Assembly: GCA_023136155.1 (NCBI GenBank)
Contig: JAGLRT010000004.1
Location: 1 to 11,358 of the forward strand
Origin: Methanosarcinales archaeon
GTDB taxonomy: Archaea > Halobacteriota > Methanosarcinia > Methanosarcinales > Methanocomedenaceae
Reading direction: 5' to 3'
DNA: 11,358 bases
The notes below the pieces were generated by a model. It made no database searches, was not told the origin of the DNA, and saw nothing but the letters and a program-made list of their open reading frames with translations. Positions 5,466-11,358 of the stretch are shown piece after piece. The position numbers and the translations under genes were made by a program. The stretch's first letter is position 1, and each line of letters opens with the position of its first letter.

Positions 5466-7007
5466 TCAGGTACCTCCAAGGAATTGTCTCATCATTGGAT
5501 GCATTTCCATCATCTGTTCAGACGCCAAGTCTTCATACAGCCTGTACACAATACTTACAGCCAGTAACAGACCAGTACCACCTGCACCTCCCAGCGTACC
5601 CAACAGACTAGCCACCAGTGTCAACAAACCGATGAATGCACCGCCGATAATTGTAACTCTTGGTATATAACGGTTCATAACACGCTCGATACTATCAACG
5701 TTTCGCCTGAACCCAGGTATCTGCATACCTGAATTGTGTATCTTGTTTGCTGTATTCTTGGCATTCATGCCTGTGGTCTCCACCCAGAACAGAGCAAATA
5801 TGATACCTCCAATTATCAACATGGCAGCATCTGCCAGCACATGCACACCTATCTGCCAGGTAGCCGGTACATCCACAGGGGCAAAACCTGAAGTATTTGC
5901 ATACTGGGTATTGAGGTCAACAAAATTCTGTTTTACCAGACTGGGTATCCAGTCCCTGGGACTGTTAAGAGGTGCCAGGTAATACATCAGGCCACTGGTT
6001 GCGGTACTACCCCTGTACTCGCCAAATATAGTAATTCCCTTATTGAACAGCAACATACCTACCATCTGGATATTGGCCTGCAATGCCCGCACCAGAATCA
6101 TGGGAAGTACACTGGCATATATAAGCTTGACTGGAAATCGACCTCTTGCACCCCTCACTGCACTATGTGCCAATGGAATCTCGATACGGGTGGATTCCAC
6201 ATACACTACCATGAGGAATATCAAAACTGTACTGATCAATGCCAGTATGCCTCCATCAATGAATACATTCTGGAACATATTGTCAGCCAGCAGGTTACCC
6301 AGTCCAACATCAGTAGTGAAAAACAACCATTTTGGTAGCAACCCTACCGGAGCACTGCCAGGTCCATCTGGACGGGTGATACTGAACAGACCCGTTACAA
6401 TCGACTGGGCCACACCTGCCACGATGAACAGGCCCACACCAGAGCCGATACCCCATTTGGATACCACTTCATCCATGAACAGCACCAGGGTGCCGCCAAT
6501 GAATATCTGGACAAAGATTATTAATATGACCAGATCCAACCCACCTGCCGGTGAAAGGTTAAAATCCGCTGATAACATTGTTGCCAAACCGATATCCGGA
6601 AGAATATACCCGCCAAGTATCTGTGGCAAAGATTCCAGCACAATCATAACAAACACCAACAACTTCTGGGCACCCTGGAAGATAGCCTGGTCCTGCGGGT
6701 CACTCATGTCCATCTTGATAACATCCGCACCAACCAGTAACTGCAAGACGATAGAAGCAGTAACAATTGGGCCTATACCCAACAGCATAAGCGAGCCTGA
6801 AGCCCCGGCAAAGAATGCTCTATATTGTTCAAACAAATCTATGGAATCTGCGGACATGCCAAAAAGAGGAATATTAGACAGGGCAAAATAGAGTAACAAT
6901 ATACCTATTGTCCAGCCCAGTTTCTTCTTAAAATGCACATGCCCTTCAGGTCTTGACACTGCTGGTAGTTTTCTTAAAAATGGTTCGATAGTATCCTTGA
7001 AGGTCAT
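5466..7007 (-). CDS. secY: Protein translocase subunit SecY (Sec61 alpha)
   Basis: A 513-aa pore subunit of the Sec translocon, exporting unfolded proteins and inserting membrane proteins together with SecE and Sec61-beta. It has ten membrane segments and the archaeal arrangement of TM1, the plug (TM2a) region GASGSLMLLGIGPIVTASIV, the cytosolic loop SAVRGARGRFPVKLIYASVLP between TM6 and TM7 (ribosome docking), and the TM8-TM9 cytosolic loop with IPGFRRN and RYIPR. External loops between TM5-TM6 and TM7-TM8 are long, making it larger than M. jannaschii SecY. The start is the ATG at 7007: AGGTG at 7014-7018 lies 6 nt upstream, whereas the longer GTG start at 7016 is itself part of that ribosome-binding site. 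It follows uL15 after an 82-nt gap with a hairpin. Confidence 0.97.
   Translation of the reverse strand: MTFKDTIEPFLRKLPAVSRPEGHVHFKKKLGWTIGILLLYFALSNIPLFGMSADSIDLFEQYRAFFAGASGSLMLLGIGPIVTASIVLQLLVGADVIKMDMSDPQDQAIFQGAQKLLVFVMIVLESLPQILGGYILPDIGLATMLSADFNLSPAGGLDLVILIIFVQIFIGGTLVLFMDEVVSKWGIGSGVGLFIVAGVAQSIVTGLFSITRPDGPGSAPVGLLPKWLFFTTDVGLGNLLADNMFQNVFIDGGILALISTVLIFLMVVYVESTRIEIPLAHSAVRGARGRFPVKLIYASVLPMILVRALQANIQMVGMLLFNKGITIFGEYRGSTATSGLMYYLAPLNSPRDWIPSLVKQNFVDLNTQYANTSGFAPVDVPATWQIGVHVLADAAMLIIGGIIFALFWVETTGMNAKNTANKIHNSGMQIPGFRRNVDSIERVMNRYIPRVTIIGGAFIGLLTLVASLLGTLGGAGGTGLLLAVSIVYRLYEDLASEQMMEMHPMMRQFLGGT
5472..5477 (-). promoter_or_regulatory. adk ribosome-binding site
   Basis: GGAGGT lies 10 nt upstream of the ATG at 5461 and inside the last codons of secY. 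It decides the adk start in favour of that ATG over the upstream TTG. Confidence 0.8.
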
Positions 7008-7013
7008 CTGATG

Positions 7014-7018
7014 CACCT
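7014..7018 (-). promoter_or_regulatory. secY ribosome-binding site
   Basis: AGGTG matches the 3' end of archaeal 16S rRNA (ending AUCACCUCC) and sits 6 nt before the ATG at 7007. Its GTG is a false upstream start codon. Confidence 0.8.
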
Positions 7019-7037
7019 GTATAATATTAGAATAATT

Positions 7038-7077
7038 GAATAGTAAAACAATAATTTAACATTATTGTTTTCTATTC
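7038..7077 (-). repeat. Long AT-rich inverted repeat between uL15 and secY
   Basis: The left arm 7038-7055 (GAATAGTAAAACAATAAT) and right arm 7061-7077 are complementary over 17 pairs with one bulged base, around the 5-nt loop TTAAC. On the mRNA this forms a hairpin about 30 nt upstream of the secY start. It occupies the only substantial gap inside the operon. It could be a processing site, a partial terminator or attenuator, or an RNA element tuning secY relative to the ribosomal proteins. There is no T-tract typical of a bacterial intrinsic terminator. TATA-like AT-rich sequence lies between it and secY. Confidence 0.7.
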
Positions 7078-7089
7078 TGAGCTCACATT

Positions 7090-7584
7090 TCAGTCGTTTT
7101 CTTTAACATCTGGTTCTGAAGGCTCTTCAGGATCTGGAAGTGTTTCCATCTTTGACGGTACATACTTCACAACGCTGCCTCCGGCCTCTTCTACCTTATT
7201 CTTTGCCTTCTCACTGCATTGTGAAACAGTCAGTACCATGGATTTAGTTACCATGCCGCCACCCAGCACCTTATCAATGTCTAGTTCTGCCAGATTCATA
7301 TGGTACACATCGCCTTCCTTTTGTGCCTGACTATCTGATACCAGCTGTTCAGCCAGTTCGTCCAGTTCACCCACATTCACTATGGGCATATAGGATAGCA
7401 TTTTCTGAGGACGTTTGAACCCATGTTTTCCGTAGGCAAGTCCATTGAGGTAGTTGCGCACAAAATGGTGTTTACATCCACCTGCTTTGCCGTGACCACC
7501 ACGACTGCCACCGCCACGCCGGTTCTTGTGAGTACCGCCTCCGCATGTCCTTGAACCTCTGAATTTGGTTACATTCTTTTTCAT
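7090..7584 (-). CDS. rpl15: Large-subunit ribosomal protein uL15 (L15)
   Basis: 164 aa. The N-terminus is the Gly/Arg/His-rich rRNA-binding extension of archaeal uL15 (SRTCGGGTHKNRRGGGSRGGHGKAGG), followed by the globular domain with the conserved RPQKMLSYMPIVNVGELDELAE and the C-terminal VLGGGMVTKSMVLTVSQCSEKAKNKVEEAGGSV. It helps assemble the central 50S region. It ends in an unusual acidic, proline-rich tail (DPEEPSEPDVKEND). The start is the ATG at 7584: GAGGTGATT (7588-7596) matches the anti-Shine-Dalgarno perfectly over 8 nt, 4 nt upstream. The longer GTG start falls inside it, and the uL30 stop TGA is embedded in the same site. It is followed by a hairpin before secY. Confidence 0.95.
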   Translation of the reverse strand: MKKNVTKFRGSRTCGGGTHKNRRGGGSRGGHGKAGGCKHHFVRNYLNGLAYGKHGFKRPQKMLSYMPIVNVGELDELAEQLVSDSQAQKEGDVYHMNLAELDIDKVLGGGMVTKSMVLTVSQCSEKAKNKVEEAGGSVVKYVPSKMETLPDPEEPSEPDVKEND

Positions 7585-7587
7585 GTG

Positions 7588-7596
7588 AATCACCTC
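7588..7596 (-). promoter_or_regulatory. uL15 ribosome-binding site overlapping the uL30 stop
   Basis: GAGGTGATT contains an 8-nt perfect match to the anti-Shine-Dalgarno end of 16S rRNA and includes the TGA stop of uL30, pointing to termination-reinitiation coupling. Confidence 0.8.
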
Positions 7597-8051
7597 ATCT
7601 TGTGAAGTAAGGCATTAATGTCGTATCCATGATATCCAAGTACACCGCCTTCAGCTACAGTCTTCTTGATACCTCTGTGCCCTTTTCTAGGAGGGTGAAG
7701 CCTGAACAATGGTTTGAGCTGTGGCACATCTTTCATGGAAACATCGCCTGCATGGATAGCCTGTGCCAGGGTATCAATACCATCGAATGATGTATTCTCT
7801 TTCACATACTCATCGGTCAATCTGGCACCTCCCCTTAATTCGCCCCTTTTATTCATCAACTGGGCCAGGGCTTCAGGGGTGATATTACCCCATGCCACAT
7901 AATCCTTAACCTTCTGTATCATGCCCTTATTCTGGGGTTTTTCATTCAGGATAATGCAATGATTGACCTTGTTCAACCTGAGCATCTTAAGGGTATCCCT
8001 TATTTCGGGCCTGGTATTGACCGTACTTCTAAGTCGCACCACCGTGTACAT
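7590..8051 (-). CDS. rpl30: Large-subunit ribosomal protein uL30 (L30)
   Basis: 153 aa, the long archaeal/eukaryotic form (bacterial L30 is about 60 aa). The N-terminal ferredoxin-like fold begins YTVVRLRSTVNTRPEIRDTLKMLRLNKVNHCIIL. The archaeal C-terminal extension contains RLTDEYV, a helical stretch and the conserved FRLHPPRKGHRGIKKTVAEGGVLGYHG, which contacts rRNA. It is part of the 50S subunit. Its ATG shares one base with the uS5 stop (TAATG), and its own stop lies inside the uL15 ribosome-binding site. Confidence 0.97.
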   Translation of the reverse strand: MYTVVRLRSTVNTRPEIRDTLKMLRLNKVNHCIILNEKPQNKGMIQKVKDYVAWGNITPEALAQLMNKRGELRGGARLTDEYVKENTSFDGIDTLAQAIHAGDVSMKDVPQLKPLFRLHPPRKGHRGIKKTVAEGGVLGYHGYDINALLHKMR

Positions 8052-8671
8052 TACTTTGCCCCCGTGGTACGTATTACTGCAGTCCTTTTCAGTGCTTCGT
8101 AAGTAGCCTTGGCAAAGTTCAGGGTAGTTCTGGTCTGACCCTCGGTCCTTGTCCAGACGTCCTTTATACCTGCCAGCTGCATAACTGTCTTTGCAGTTTT
8201 TCCTGCAGCCAGTCCTAAGCCACGTGGAGCAGGTTTCAATATCACCTTAACACTGCCCACTTTACCTTCGACCTCGAAGGGAACAGTATGCTCTGTCCCA
8301 CAAACACATTCCCATGAACCGCAACCTCGCTTCACTCCTGAAATATTAAGCTTAGCAATGTCTATAGCCTTGCGTATTGCAGGTCCTACCTGTGCATCCT
8401 TGGCCTGGCCCATGCCGATAAAACCATCTTCATTGCCCACAGCCACTACGGCTCTGAACTTTACCCGCCGACCAGAGTCAGTCATTCTCTGGACCATGTT
8501 AATGTCCAGTACTTCTTCCTTCAGTTCGGGAAGAAGTGCATCCACGATCTGTGGTTCCCTGATAGGAAGACCTGATTGGAGTGCCTCGTCCATTGAGGTC
8601 ACCTGGCCTTCCTTTACCAGTGTTCCCAGTCTTGTCTTGGGAATCCATTCTGTCTCGTAACCATATGCCAT
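8051..8671 (-). CDS. rps5: Small-subunit ribosomal protein uS5 (S5)
   Basis: 206 aa. The archaeal N-terminal part (TEWIPKTRLGTLVKEGQVTSMDEAL, then LPIREPQIVDALLPELKEEVLDI) leads into the double-stranded RNA-binding-like domain MVQRMTDSGRRVKFRAVVAVGNEDGFIGMGQAKDAQVGPAIRKA. The second domain has the characteristic RGCGSWECVCGTEHTVPF and LKPAPRGLGLAAG. It acts in the 30S subunit, in decoding fidelity and mRNA entry. Length and motifs are normal for archaea. It starts 3 nt after the uL18 stop with GAGGAT upstream, and its stop overlaps the uL30 start. Confidence 0.97.
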   Translation of the reverse strand: MAYGYETEWIPKTRLGTLVKEGQVTSMDEALQSGLPIREPQIVDALLPELKEEVLDINMVQRMTDSGRRVKFRAVVAVGNEDGFIGMGQAKDAQVGPAIRKAIDIAKLNISGVKRGCGSWECVCGTEHTVPFEVEGKVGSVKVILKPAPRGLGLAAGKTAKTVMQLAGIKDVWTRTEGQTRTTLNFAKATYEALKRTAVIRTTGAK

Positions 8672-8674
8672 TGT

Positions 8675-9199
8675 TTAATCCTCCCCAAATTCATTTTTAA
8701 TCTTTGCCAGGGTCTCATCGAACATGGCAGGAATATCAGTACCGGTATATTCTTTGATCTCTTCGCCCCTTATTTTGGGCTCACCAGGGAATATCTCTGG
8801 GTCATGGGGTACATCCAAACCAGAATCCACAATGCCTTTCAATGCAGCGTATATCCGACTGCCTTTGGATGAAACCTGTAGTCCCATATCCAGCACTGCG
8901 TTCTCACATCCTGCTTTCTGGGCCTTATAACCGAAAAGCAGACCTGTGAGGTATGCTGATGGTGTATTGCCTGTGGGACCGGTATAACCATAACTACCGA
9001 GTTCGGTAGAATCGGCATGAACTAACGTTTGGTCACCTTCAGGTTTTGGTACAACCAGTTGGAGCCTCATATGTTTCAAGCTCCTGCGTGCTACTACCCG
9101 GGCCTGTTTAGACACCAACAATTTGAGCCGCTGATGATAATCGGTCCTTCCTTCTCTTCTACGTCTGAATGCTACTTTGTATCTAGGTCCTGTTGCCAT
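8675..9199 (-). CDS. rpl18: Large-subunit ribosomal protein uL18 (L18)
   Basis: 174 aa. This 5S-rRNA-binding protein starts with MATGPRYKVAFRRRREGRTDYHQRLKLLVSKQARVVAR, the archaeal/eukaryotic uL18 (eukaryotic RPL5) signature. The central part GNTPSAYLTGLLFGYKAQKAGCENAVLDMGL and the IYAALKGIVDSGLDVPHDPEIFPGEPKIRGEEI region are also typical. It delivers 5S rRNA to the central protuberance together with uL5. The ATG at 9199 lies 6 nt after the eL19 stop; a GTGAT motif precedes it. Confidence 0.97.
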   Translation of the reverse strand: MATGPRYKVAFRRRREGRTDYHQRLKLLVSKQARVVARRSLKHMRLQLVVPKPEGDQTLVHADSTELGSYGYTGPTGNTPSAYLTGLLFGYKAQKAGCENAVLDMGLQVSSKGSRIYAALKGIVDSGLDVPHDPEIFPGEPKIRGEEIKEYTGTDIPAMFDETLAKIKNEFGED

Positions 9200-9205
9200 G
9201 TATCA

Positions 9206-9658
9206 TCACGTCTCCTTGTGTTCAATGGATTCGATATGCACTTCCATGTGTGCCACATTCCTGTATACGCCACCTTTTGCCTTACGGCGCATAGTACAGT
9301 AAGCCGATTTATCCAGCGTACCGTCACTTTTCAGTTCACGCAACTTTTTCCTCAGGGCACGTATCTTCGTCATCCATTGCTGTTTTCTGGGATTGCGGGC
9401 ACCTTTGGCCCCGCTTCTGGAACCGTGACCTTTACGGTGTCCATATGCCCTTTTGATATCCACTTTCCGGGCACGTCCCCTGGACACGCCTTTCACGGGT
9501 TTAGCTTTTACAACACCGCTGGAAATAAGTTCCCTCATATCGTTACGAGTGATAGCATTAGCAATATCGCCTGCTGCCTCAGGGTCAAACCAAATCCGGT
9601 TCATCCCGACCTTTAGCACACTGGCTGCAATTTTCTTCTGGTTCTTGAGGTCTGACAT
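9206..9658 (-). CDS. rpl19e: Large-subunit ribosomal protein eL19 (L19e)
   Basis: 150 aa, found only in archaea and eukaryotes. It begins SDLKNQKKIAASVLKVGMNRIWFDPEAAGDIANAITRNDMREL, followed by the Arg/Gly-rich rRNA-binding stretch GVSRGRARKVDIKRAYGHRKGHGSRSGAKGAR, then a basic helical region and a C-terminal MRRKAKGGVYRN segment. It lies near the 50S exit side and helps organise 23S rRNA. It lies 1 nt downstream of the eL32 stop; GAGGTAAAGTGAG before the ATG provides the ribosome-binding site. Confidence 0.97.
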   Translation of the reverse strand: MSDLKNQKKIAASVLKVGMNRIWFDPEAAGDIANAITRNDMRELISSGVVKAKPVKGVSRGRARKVDIKRAYGHRKGHGSRSGAKGARNPRKQQWMTKIRALRKKLRELKSDGTLDKSAYCTMRRKAKGGVYRNVAHMEVHIESIEHKET

Positions 9659-9659
9659 C

Positions 9660-10322
9660 TCACTTTACCTCCTCTTGATAGGGTGGATTGAGTATCTTCA
9701 GTCCCAGGGTCTGTGCCTTTTTCACTATATCCATACGCTTTCGCTGTCCTACGGTCCTGGCAATACGAATAGCCTGCGTAGCAGGGTCAACATTGTCAAG
9801 GTCCTTGGCCCTGGATAGCAGGATTTCCTCAAAGCCAGATGGATGCAATCCCTTAACTGCAACAGGACTGCCGTATCCTGGTCTTGCCATCTCGCCTTTA
9901 CCGAGGATGTACTTGCGTTTCTTGTTATGCAATCCTCTGGGCTTTCTCCAGACATCCTTTAATTTCTTTTTCTTATGCTGGTCAGTCTGGACAAAGTGAG
10001 GTTTCTTGAGTTTTTGTCTCTTCCTGACATTGAGAAGCCTCTTGGATTCAGGTTCCATCTCAAGTTCTGCTGTGGGGACAACTTTTGTCTCTTCCTCAAC
10101 CTCTTCAGTTTCTACTGCATTGACTTCATCAGTAAAATGGGACACTTCATCCAATATCTGCTCAGCCAAACCCTCAGTTATCCCTTTAACTTCAGATAAC
10201 TCCTCGACTGTGGCTTTGTTCAGGTCCTCATATGAAGTATATCCTGCTTCATACAGAGCCTTAGCCTTGGATTCGCCGACCCCTTTGAGTGAAGTGAATT
10301 CTTCGATTATCGCATCTTCCAT
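9660..10322 (-). CDS. rpl32e: Large-subunit ribosomal protein eL32 (L32e) with N-terminal HhH domain
   Basis: 220 aa, a 50S protein shared by archaea and eukaryotes. The C-terminal core (about 95-215) has the family pattern with KKPHFVQTDQHKKKKLKDVWRKPRGLHNKKR, GYGSPVAVKGLHPSGF and RTVGQRKRMDIVKKAQTLGLKILNP. In front is a helix-hairpin-helix region (LKGVGESKAKALYEAGYTS and VKGITEGLAEQIL, about 10-60) joined by a Glu-rich linker. Such extensions are known in euryarchaeal eL32. The ATG at 10322 is the start: TAGGTGATT 4 nt upstream matches the anti-Shine-Dalgarno, and the longer GTG start at 10331 is part of that site, which also holds the uL6 TAG stop. Confidence 0.95.
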   Translation of the reverse strand: MEDAIIEEFTSLKGVGESKAKALYEAGYTSYEDLNKATVEELSEVKGITEGLAEQILDEVSHFTDEVNAVETEEVEEETKVVPTAELEMEPESKRLLNVRKRQKLKKPHFVQTDQHKKKKLKDVWRKPRGLHNKKRKYILGKGEMARPGYGSPVAVKGLHPSGFEEILLSRAKDLDNVDPATQAIRIARTVGQRKRMDIVKKAQTLGLKILNPPYQEEVK

Positions 10323-10326
10323 TATA

Positions 10327-10333
10327 ATCACCT
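10327..10333 (-). promoter_or_regulatory. eL32 ribosome-binding site overlapping the uL6 stop
   Basis: AGGTGAT is a 7-nt perfect match to the 16S 3' end and lies 4 nt before the ATG at 10322. The uL6 stop TAG overlaps it. It decides the eL32 start. Confidence 0.8.
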
Positions 10334-10868
10334 ACGCTTTCGTCTTCTCCACCACATATATTCCGTCCTGGAATACCCTGGGGTCAAATCTTTTTATTTT
10401 AGTCGCCTGCTGGATATTAGCAGCGGTCTGACCAACATCTTCAATGTTGATACCGGTTACCACAATCTCATCACCTTTAACATCCACCTTTGTTTCTCCC
10501 ATTATCCTGGCCTTTCTCGGCTTTTTCTCGCCAAGGAAATTCCCGATATTCAGGGCACCGCCATCAACCTTCAACTGGATAGGGAAGTGAGAAAATACCA
10601 TTTTCATAGTATAAGTAAAGCCATCAGTGACACCTCTTATCATATTTTTAATGTGGGACGAAATGGTACCAATCATGGCCTGCTGTTTTTTCCTCGGATT
10701 GGGTGAATCCACCGTAATCTGGTTATTAACCAGTTCTATAACGATACCGGGATACCAGAGTGAGCGTGACATGGTGCCTTTTGGACCTGTGACAGTACAC
10801 ATACTGCCATCCATCACCACATTAACTGCATCCGGGATTTCCACGGCTCTTTTTATCTCCTTTGTCAT
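10332..10868 (-). CDS. rpl6: Large-subunit ribosomal protein uL6 (L6)
   Basis: 178 aa with two repeated alpha/beta domains. The N-terminal domain contains IPDAVNVVMDGSMCTVTGPKGTMSRSL. The second contains MKMVFSHFPIQLKVDGGALNIGNFLGEKKPRKARIMG and ends VTGINIEDVGQTAANIQQATKIKRFDPRVFQDGIYVV, the conserved C-terminal 23S-binding motif. It sits near the sarcin-ricin loop and factor-binding site. Length is normal for archaea. The ATG at 10868 follows the uS8 stop by 11 nt; the GAGGTG ribosome-binding site overlaps that stop. Confidence 0.97.
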   Translation of the reverse strand: MTKEIKRAVEIPDAVNVVMDGSMCTVTGPKGTMSRSLWYPGIVIELVNNQITVDSPNPRKKQQAMIGTISSHIKNMIRGVTDGFTYTMKMVFSHFPIQLKVDGGALNIGNFLGEKKPRKARIMGETKVDVKGDEIVVTGINIEDVGQTAANIQQATKIKRFDPRVFQDGIYVVEKTKA

Positions 10869-10879
10869 TATGTCACACC

Positions 10880-11272
10880 TCAGTACACGTATGCAAGCAA
10901 CTGACCGCCAACCGTCTGGGCCCTGGCGTCATTATGAGACTGCACACCATTAGGTGTAGTCAATATCAGAGCACCGAAATTGCTGGCTGGGAGGTAGCGT
11001 TTCTCCCATTTCTCAAAGTCTCTGTACCCAACTGCTGATCTGGGTTTTATGACTCCGCATTTGTTAATCTTTCCAATTAGTTCAACTTTTATCATACCGG
11101 CCATGCCGTCATCTATGAACTCGAACAGTCCAACATATCCCATATCCTGCATGACCTTCAGTACATCTCCAATCAATTTGGAAGCAGGATGAATGATGCA
11201 ATGGGACTTGCCTGTGCTCTCCGCATTCTTCATTGTGGAGAGGGCATCTGCCAGTGGGTCTAATAATACCAT
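10880..11272 (-). CDS. rps8: Small-subunit ribosomal protein uS8 (S8)
   Basis: 130 aa, complete. This primary 16S-rRNA-binding protein begins VLLDPLADALSTMKNAESTGKSHCIIHPASKLIGDVLKVMQDMGYVG and ends with the archaeal pattern KWEKRYLPASNFGALILTTPNGVQSHNDARAQTVGGQLLAYVY. It organises the 30S platform and in bacteria also represses the spc operon by binding its mRNA; whether that applies here cannot be seen. It begins with ATG at 11272, 11 nt after the uS14 stop, with GAGGTGA overlapping that stop. Confidence 0.97.
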   Translation of the reverse strand: MVLLDPLADALSTMKNAESTGKSHCIIHPASKLIGDVLKVMQDMGYVGLFEFIDDGMAGMIKVELIGKINKCGVIKPRSAVGYRDFEKWEKRYLPASNFGALILTTPNGVQSHNDARAQTVGGQLLAYVY

Positions 11273-11283
11273 ATTTTTTCACC

Positions 11284-11358
11284 TCATGAATTCTTGGTAA
11301 ATCCCATGTCCGGAGCCATTTCTCTGAAACACTGACGACACAGGTATATTCCATATTT
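11284..11358 (-). CDS. rps14: Small-subunit ribosomal protein uS14 (S14), C-terminal end only
   Basis: The last 24 codons of uS14 followed by a TGA stop; the gene continues past the right edge of the window. The readable end is KYGIYLCRQCFREMAPDMGF plus TKNS. The CRQC pair is the second half of the zinc-ribbon of the four-cysteine archaeal uS14. A longer open frame over the same bases is out of phase and not real. The gene order uS14-uS8-uL6-eL32 is the archaeal spc order, so uL5 and the rest of the operon should lie upstream. Confidence 0.93.
   Translation of the reverse strand, partial: KYGIYLCRQCFREMAPDMGFTKNS

Noticed and set aside
6043..6891. 282-codon plus-strand open frame
   Set aside because: Lies antisense within secY; low-complexity composition typical of a shadow of hydrophobic codons, with no recognisable domain.
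7038..7077. Hairpin as a bacterial-type intrinsic terminator
   Set aside because: The stem is AT-rich and not followed by a clear T-run, and the downstream secY-adk genes need transcription through it.
11109..11354. 81-codon minus-strand open frame at the right edge
   Set aside because: Out of phase with both uS14 and uS8, which are clearly real in their own frames.

Overview
The window is archaeal and reads almost entirely on the minus strand. From 11358 down to 2625 it holds the 3' half of the classic archaeal spc ribosomal-protein operon and the secretion and nucleotide-metabolism genes that follow it. In transcription order these are uS14 (C-terminal end only), uS8, uL6, eL32, eL19, uL18, uS5, uL30, uL15, secY, adk, an EMC3/TMCO1-type membrane insertase subunit (DUF106), cmk and truB/cbf5. 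eL19, eL32 and a DUF106 gene between adk and cmk exclude bacteria. The helix-hairpin-helix extension on eL32, and the lack of eL34 and eL14 genes around cmk, fit a late-branching euryarchaeon of the Methanosarcinales/ANME-2/Methanoperedens kind. That placement is inferred from gene content, not from a tree.

The operon is very compact. Stops and starts abut or overlap, and several stop codons lie inside the Shine-Dalgarno sequence of the next gene (TGAGGTG or TAGGTGA). The only roomy junction is uL15-secY, which contains a long AT-rich inverted repeat. Four start codons (eL32, uL15, secY, adk) sit a little downstream of the longest open frame because an obvious GGTG or GGAGGT ribosome-binding site precedes an internal ATG. 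The DUF106 start was also moved to an internal ATG.

The operon ends in a tRNA-Ser(GGA) gene (2503-2587), 37 nt after truB. Beyond it the character changes to AT-rich accessory DNA. An MNT-HEPN toxin-antitoxin-like pair (1428-2406) is preceded by three 22-bp-phased iterons that cover its promoter. Next comes a second, degenerate full-length copy of the same tRNA-Ser (1300-1384), with 7 of 85 positions changed, including the invariant U33, G18 and the first acceptor pair. After that is a gene for an unfamiliar 341-aa protein with uracil-DNA-glycosylase-superfamily-like motifs (158-1183). The real tRNA and its decayed copy bracket the toxin-antitoxin pair, which suggests that the 3' side of tRNA-Ser is an insertion or duplication site where accessory genes accumulate.

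Functionally, the operon makes ribosomal proteins, the Sec translocon pore, a YidC/EMC3-like insertase, adenylate and cytidylate kinases, and the tRNA/rRNA pseudouridine synthase. These genes are normally co-expressed with growth. The accessory part looks like stress or defence cargo. Nothing recognisable was found in 1-157.
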